From assembly GCF_958298935.1 (NCBI RefSeq), contig NC_084936.1, positions 6,951,501-7,015,500 on the forward strand: 64,000 nt of DNA, given 5' to 3'. The number at the start of each line of letters is the position of its first letter. The first letter of the stretch is position 1. The notes beneath the pieces were generated by a model, which worked only from the letters and a program-made list of their open reading frames with translations, had not been told where the DNA came from and did not search any database. Position numbers and translations under genes: made by a program. The stretch comes from Phragmites australis (Eukaryota; Streptophyta; Magnoliopsida; Poales; Poaceae). This document shows, piece by piece, positions 57,633 through 64,000 of the stretch.

Positions 57633-60600
57633 TCACTTCTTTCCGCCGCCAGACACGTTGAATTTGAAGAAGATGATGTCCCCGTCCTGCACCACGTAGG
57701 TCTTCCCTTCCTGCTTGTATTTCCCAGCAGCCTATAGCACACATACAATTGATTTCTTAGGTCGAAACTCAAAATAGACACTGGAACAAGAACGCCGATG
57801 AGAGGCACGCATACCTTGACAGCAGATTCACTGCCCAGTTCTTTTAGATCTTCAAACTTCATTACCTGAACCCCGAAAGTAAATATTAACAATCATATAA
57901 CTATCTTATTCAAACATGCATAGACCCCAGGTAAACTATGCAGCCTCATCAATAGTATGCATCACGAAATTGCTAATACAAATGTATCAGACTAACTGTG
58001 GAGAGTATAAAGTAGTATTACCTCCATCCTTTTTTATTTGATGTTTTACGAGTTGAAGTGTTCTCTTTTGTCTGATACTACAGGTTTTCCAGAAGACAGA
58101 TACCTCCATCTTTGCTCATTGGTCAATATGGGTGATTAGGGAGATAGATAAACTTCGTGCAGCAGCAAAAGACAACTTTAACAGTGCATCGTATTATCTT
58201 GTGTTTTTCCTCAATAAGTGTGCACAAGTATAAACATCAAATAAAGAAAGGGAGTATTGTTGATTCAATGAACATTGTCAATAGAATTCCATCAAGAAGT
58301 CAACACAGGAAAGTAATTAGAAACATCTAGATTAAAGAACTAATCATATGTTCATCAAGTAGGACAACTATGAATAAAATCAGGCACGTTCCAGTTAATG
58401 AAGATAACAAAATTATCAGCTACTTAAAATAGCAGAGGGGTACCTCAGCACAGATGAAACCCCTTTCGAAATCAGTGTGAATTGCACCAGCAGCTTGAGG
58501 GGCTTTAGTTTGACGTCTGATCTGCCAACACTTTACCTGAACAAGGAATTCACAATTTTCACTGAACCAGCTAAATTTCATTCACATACTCCTACTGGAA
58601 AACTAAGCATGAACAGAAATGACCTTTTCACTTCAACTACATCTGCATAATTTTAAAAATATTCTAAACGACAAGTACTAAAGAAAATATTAAAGTTCAA
58701 AGAATAAGCACACAAATTAGCATACTACAATTATAAACGGAAAGGTTTGGTTCTACCATTTTAGCAACATATCATGAAAAGATGGATGGACTATATTAAT
58801 CAAAAAAATAATACTGGCACATGATAAGAACATAAAGAAAACTACCTCATCAGGACCAGCAGTGAAGAAATATATGAGATGAATTGATGCAAAACCAGTC
58901 TTGATAATTTTTGGGATCATGCTGCGGTACATAATAGAGACATTTTAGTTAAATTTAGAACTAATGAGAAAACTCAGAAAGTTCTCAAAATATTAACACT
59001 TTTCATAAAAGGCTTTTTCACCAATGCTTCGCTCTTCACTAGCCTCAAAGCATGTTTTCCCAAAACACCCCTCGTAACTGTAGCCAGCCCCATCACTTTT
59101 TCACCTCTTTATTTGTGCTTGAGATAACATTGACAGATATTTGATTTTGGTCACATTTTCTCCCAAAGATTTATTACTTAGTTATGTGTTGGTCAAAAAA
59201 TGACAATTATTTGAAAGCAGAGGGATTATTACAGCTGAATAATTGTCTTAGTGGTGATTATTACAGCATCTTAAGTTTTAGAATTTAATTGTATTTATTC
59301 CAGTTTCATAAAATCACAGAAATTACATCTATGTGTATTTTTTTAGAATGTTAATATGTCCTATAGAATCTGTCACCTCATGACATAAATCTTGTATATC
59401 ATCACTCAATCAATAACATCAACGAACATTTAATATGACCATGTTTGCCAACTCAACTATAGCGGTTTGAATTAACTTGCCTTGTCAACTGGTTTTCAGC
59501 ACAATATTTGGCAGCTTCATCTTCTGGCATATCCACTAGCTTTTGTTCAAAAGCACAACTGAAAGGAAGAATGGTTTCACCACCATGTTCCTTCACCCTG
59601 GAAAAAATAATCATATATTAGTTTACTTTCCACCACCCTTTCAATTAGGGAATGTTGCATACCATGATTATGTTACTGAAATGAATGCACTGGATGACTG
59701 GAATTAATTTCTTATCATGAAGGAGCAAATATAGGGACAAAATGCTAGAAAAAATGCAATCCATTTCATCATCAACTATCAAGCTTTCGTTTATTTGTAC
59801 TCCATTCGTGTAAGTGATTCATGAAACTAACATTCTACTTCAGACCTACCAATTGACAGATCCTAAGCATGAAACAATGGTTACCCCTCAGACATAACAT
59901 TTGGGAACATAAAATTAATGTGCAGCATAGTGAACCCGACAACTGCTATATCCAACAAGCAAGTTGGACCAAATATGAGATGAAACAAGTACGATCTATC
60001 ATGATGGAAGCTTAAAGAAAATTTTAGGTTCCATGTGTATCCTGCTGTACATGAACAAACGAATCATAAATTGGCATCCGCAGATCTAACTGCAATTCCC
60101 ACAGCATCAGCTCATCTGTGATTCCAATACCGATTAATAGAGCATACACTACTGAAGAAATACATAATATCAATAGACCAGTAAAGTGGCATGGTATATA
60201 TTCATAAATACAGTTCTTGCGGCTATATAGCATGACTAAGATCTTGGGTGACACGTGCCAAGAACCTAGGGTTTTCTGACAATTAGAGCACAAAACCTAG
60301 GGTTTTGGGAAATTTACTCTTTAAGAAATAGTACCAAGCATGTATCTTGGGTAGAAACTTGTTCTTTTTCCTCTGGAAGTCCTTCTCACTCATGTTCACC
60401 TGCACAAATAACAGACTGGTTTAAATAATGCAGCTCAAATGTCCATTAAAATGGTCAGTTAAGACATGCAAAAGGCCGTAAACAATTACAAAATGTACCC
60501 TATCCGTTTCAATTATTAATAAAGGTCAAATCAAAAGATTAAACCAATTCTGATAAAAAAAATATCAAACCAGCTAAATGGGCCAAAAATACTGTCAATG

Positions 60601-63501
60601 GAGTTATTAACAGTTATTTAACCTGATTACTCCGGTTCAATTTGGGTTGGGTCCATACATGAAAAAATAAGACACATTTTCTTTTGCCACTATACATGTA
60701 TAAATCAAAATTTTAATACTGCAAAGGATAATTATTTTTGAACCAGTGAAGGCAAAATGACTGATCGAATGCCGATTACCTTTCATAAAGCATTCTATAG
60801 TGGCTCCAAATAAATGGATAACGAGCAGCAGATAAATAGCAACAAGCAAACAGAGCAGAGCACATGCAGAAACCAGAAAGTGGTTGGGTTGCAACAAGCA
60901 CATGTTATAGATGTTCAACTAGCAAGGCATGCGCAAAAATGATAAAATGATACTATTGTATTTCTGTGAAACAAATATGGTAGTGTAAGTTCAAGTTCAG
61001 AACCATAGATACTTTCAAGTTTAAACTGACGAAAAAGAATTTGCAAGTTTCTCGTAAAAAACTATTGATAGAAAGAATGGGGCATGCAGATGCACAAGAT
61101 TCCCATACCAAATAGACAACAGGCTTAGCTGTAAGTAGCTGGAAAGTATTCAAGATCTCAATTTCAGCAGCTTTCCAATCTCCTAAACGGACATCTTTCC
61201 CGTCGTTGAGATGGGCTATGACCTGTCAAGAGATTGTACCTAAATTACTGATAGAGAATTTTCAGTTATATTTAAGGTCATTAATAGACCCATAGATATA
61301 AAACAGAATTAAATAAGTATAATAGGTGCCCCACCCTCTCACATAATTCATGTTCGATTTTAAGCTGCTTATCATTGCTCCTCTTCATTGACTTATCAAG
61401 GTCCTCAATTTTCTTTTCCATGAATTCTATATCCTGCAAACAAAAATGCAATAGAGCATCGTTAAAAAAAGTTTAAAACACTGTATAATGAATGTGCAAA
61501 TCAACAAAATCATACAAAACCTTGAGTCTGAGCTCTTGACTAATAGTTTCCAAATCTCTAACAGGATCTACTGTATCATCGATATGAGTAATTTCCGAGT
61601 CTTCAAATGCTCCTGAATACCATATGCAACACTCAATCAGTTACAGATATAACAAACAATGTGCAGTAAATGTTGTGAGCAGATATAATGAATGAATATG
61701 TTACAAGATAGAAGGTATCATTAAGATGAAATGCATGGTCTGCAATACAGCAGTAAAAGTTTGTTAAAATGAAGCATAATTCAATGGGATAGAGGCATTA
61801 ACACTAAAACAGAAACATACTCAGGACATGAAAGATTCCATCAACAGCACGTATATGGGATAGGAACGCATTCCCTAGACCCTCCCCTGCATGAGCACCT
61901 CTAATAAGCCCGGCTATGTCAGTTATTTCAAGATATGCAGACACCTGCATAGAATTTCAACGGTCACTACACATCTGAAACATAATTTTAACAGTTACTA
62001 TAAATCTGAAATGTAAGCTAAGAAGCTACTCATCACTGTATGAGCCATGAAAAGAAACAAACCTCACTCTTTGGCTTGTAAAGTTGGCAAAGCCAGTCAA
62101 ATCTTTCATCCGGAACATGCACACGTGCCTCATTTGGTTCAATTGTACAGAAAGGAAAGTTCTCAGCTGGGATTGCCAACTTTGTTACAATGTTAAAGAA
62201 AGTTGATTTGCCAACATTTGGTAACCCAACCTGCAGAAACATCAACCAACAAACTTCGTAAGTCCTCACCTTATCACCTTACAATTGTGCACATATGAAG
62301 TGACATACAGGAATTATGCAATTGAGCTAATCCCATTTCACCACAAAATTGGAAGAATATCTAAGAACAGGTGGACTAAAAAAGCGAAGCATTCTAGCAA
62401 CCTACAGAAAGTATTACATTGTGATTTGTGAAGCTATGATACTGTACCATACGAGATAAGAGCAAATGCTCTAAGCCTCTTACATGTCATCATGGGAAGT
62501 AGTAAAGAGCCATTGTAACGACAAGCGGAAAACACTGAATTACTGCCTTAGTGATGTCATGCTACCGGCTCCCGGCTCCCGGCAAAAATTATTTATCATG
62601 TCCTATTATGTCATTGTTCCAGGTAGCAAGTGTCAACTAAGCACTTAAATTCGAGACATGCTACATTACTACCCCACAGAAAGACAGGTGTCTTTTAAAT
62701 CTTCTAGCAGTACTCAAGAAAGGAGCGTGTTTTAATACTTGATGAAAATGCATAAAGACCTGGCACTAGGCAATTCACCCACATTATATTACTCAGCAAA
62801 CTCTAAACAATCTAGTGACACCATTCCACCACAGGACCCACCGAATTCCCATTAAAACCATACCAAGGTCACTCTGCTGAGTACCTGAGTTGGATCCCCA
62901 GCACCTCGCCGCAAAACATCGGCTCAAAGTCTAAAACCATACTGAGAAGCAGACAGACAAACCAATAATAACAATCCAATCACATCTGGCAGCACTTCAC
63001 GCATTCCTCTCATTCTGGTAAATCACTGCCCAACGGAACAGCACAACAACAGAATCCGTATCGAGTACAAACCAAGACTGTCTTCCAACCCAAATTCCTC
63101 CGCACAAAGCTCGCCCTTCTTCACCACTGCCAGCACGTCCACCCTGCGCCTCGACTCAATCCAATACCAAATCGCAACCCATCGTTCCCAGCCGCGTAAC
63201 ACAAGCACCGAACCCCTCGAAGCTACCCAGACCAGCATGGACGACGGCTAACACCAGACGGCATGTAAACCCTAAACCCTCGGTAGCCCTGACCTCGCCT
63301 CGGCTCCACCCGAGACGGGGCCGCCACGCAGCTACGAGATCCACCGATCCGCAGCGGCTAGGGACTACCAATTCGAGGGGAGGGGAACGGAGAGGAGGGG
63401 GAAAGGGGGCTTACGATCCCGATCTTGAGGTGGGAGGAGAAGCGGCCAAGGATGGGGCGCTCCGCCGGCGCGGCGTCCTTCTTCGCCGCTTTAGGAGGCA
63501 T
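57633..63501 (-). CDS. OLA1: Obg-like ATPase 1 (YchF-type P-loop NTPase)
   Basis: This is a cytosolic TRAFAC-class P-loop protein that binds and hydrolyses ATP rather than GTP and is linked to ribosomes and stress responses. Twelve exons read on the minus strand: 63501-63415, 62230-62063, 61944-61821, 61612-61521, 61433-61335, 61222-61109, 60399-60335, 59597-59481, 58921-58846, 58536-58444, 57865-57815 and 57731-57633. They join in frame to 394 residues, the length I recall for plant OLA1. Motifs: the P-loop GLPNVGKST (31-39), DIAGL (94-98), and NMSE (230-233), the NxxE replacement of the G4 motif that explains ATP preference. A helical segment ([16 protein letters not shown]) and a C-terminal TGS domain ([17 protein letters not shown]; end [11 protein letters not shown]) follow. 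All introns are GT-AG except the one after exon 8, which is GC-AG. Intron 10 carries a Stowaway MITE. A telo-box lies 22 bp upstream of the start codon. Confidence 0.97.
58021..58255. mobile_element. Stowaway-like MITE in OLA1 intron 10
   Basis: The 235-bp element is flanked by TA on both sides. Its ends, CCTCCATCCTTTTTTATTTG and the complement CTCCCTTTCTTTATTTGATG, form the inverted repeat typical of Tc1/Mariner-derived Stowaway elements. It lies between the exons at 58444-58536 and 57815-57865 and away from splice sites. Confidence 0.85.
59479..59480 (-). promoter_or_regulatory. Non-canonical GC 5' splice site of OLA1 intron 8
   Basis: Exon 8 ends ACAAG and the intron begins GCAAGT on the minus strand. 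Joining AG with the first C of the next exon gives the serine codon of the QLTSMIPK segment. No GT donor nearby keeps the frame. The strong consensus around the GC (AAG before, AAGT after) is typical of working GC-AG introns. Confidence 0.85.
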
Positions 63502-63522
63502 CGGCGGCGCGGCGGTTACGGC

Positions 63523-63530
63523 TAGGGTTT
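63523..63530 (-). promoter_or_regulatory. Telo-box in the OLA1 leader/promoter
   Basis: AAACCCTA on the minus strand, 22 bp upstream of the ATG. Telo-boxes are common in plant genes of the translation machinery, which suits a ribosome-linked ATPase. Function here is inferred from position only. Confidence 0.5.
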
Positions 63531-64000
63531 TTGGTGGGAAGGGGCGGGTCCTGCGGTTGTGGCGGATCCGGATCCTCCGAAGGCAGAGGTAAACATTGAT
63601 TCGTGAGAGGAAATAGTAGCTTAATGCATAATTCTGTAGCAAATATACTGTAGCATAGGTGATGTAACGATTTCACCGCTTCCCACATTTTTTTTTTTTT
63701 TGATGCAGCTTCCCACATATTTGAGATGTAATAGCTCACGGTTGAGTGAAATTATCGTGACTTTACTTTATTGTGAAGTAAAAAATTTTATTCTGGTTGT
63801 GAATAAGATGAGAAGGATGAATACACATCAGCTGGGCTATAGGATGAGTGATAAGGAAGGAAACGGAGGGCGGTGGTTGCGACTGGGTCCTTCTCGAAGT
63901 GGATTTGGACTTCGGACTTTGCAGAGGGGTTTAGGTTACGAGTGAAAATAAAGTGGATAGTTTTCAATCTGACCTAGTAATATATATGTGATATAGATAT
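63531..64000. other. OLA1 upstream region, no further gene seen
   Basis: GC-rich near the gene, AT-rich beyond 63590. An 81-residue frame on the plus strand (63700-63945) has no recognised motif and may be incomplete at the window edge. Confidence 0.4.

Overview
This is a plant nuclear window, almost certainly from a grass. It holds two intact host genes, one host pseudogene and a dense, nested layer of transposable elements. The signs are introns with plant-type splice sites, a GC-rich desaturase reading frame of grass type, TNP2-type CACTA transposases, Stowaway/Tourist/hAT-like MITEs, Gypsy and Copia LTRs, and an L1-type LINE. I cannot name the species. The host genes are a two-exon chloroplast acyl-ACP desaturase (43232-44900, +) and a twelve-exon Obg-like ATPase 1/YchF gene (57633-63501, -). 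I reconstructed both exon by exon; every junction keeps frame, and the YchF model gives exactly 394 residues. A broken second desaturase copy (57108-57361, +) lies between them. From memory, rice OsYchF1 also sits beside acyl-ACP desaturase genes on chromosome 8, so this looks like a conserved neighbourhood.

Layout. 0-6 kb: a decayed CACTA element on the minus strand (TNP2 pseudogene 1127-4230) with subterminal repeat blocks and a 216-bp inverted repeat, then an unrecognised intron-containing coding fragment. 6.5-9.4 kb: a 1463-bp tandem duplication; each copy carries a fragment resembling a purple acid phosphatase gene plus a MITE. 10.39-11.82 kb: a solo LTR with a perfect 5-bp target duplication. 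11.8-13.25 kb: an older CACTA-like relic. 13256-27306: a 14-kb CACTA element with matching 15-bp ends, a broken TNP2 gene, a broken second gene with a Ulp1-like domain, and an inserted 1.8-kb PIF/Harbinger-like element carrying two exons of a host coiled-coil gene.

28.3-32 kb: a gutted Gypsy element with two LTRs, then a Copia-type LTR. 33.0-33.7 kb: a GC-rich minisatellite. 34706-38384: a 3.7-kb solo LTR with a perfect 5-bp target duplication. 38.6-38.9 kb: an orphan CACTA terminus. 38.9-43.1 kb: gene-free upstream DNA with a Tourist-like MITE. 43.2-44.9 kb: the desaturase. 45062-56039: an L1-type LINE on the minus strand inside a 17-bp target duplication, itself hit by a 2.9-kb LTR-type insertion and a 0.74-kb TIR element. 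Removing the LINE brings the desaturase and its pseudogene to within about 1.2 kb, so they were an ordinary tandem pair. 57.6-63.5 kb: the YchF gene, with a GC-AG intron and a Stowaway MITE.

I found no credible new multi-gene system. The most distinctive items are the nested insertions with readable target duplications, the host gene pieces carried by repeats, the duplicated promoter/3'-end modules inside the 14-kb CACTA element, and the GC-AG intron. All alignments were by eye; family assignments from memory are marked as such.
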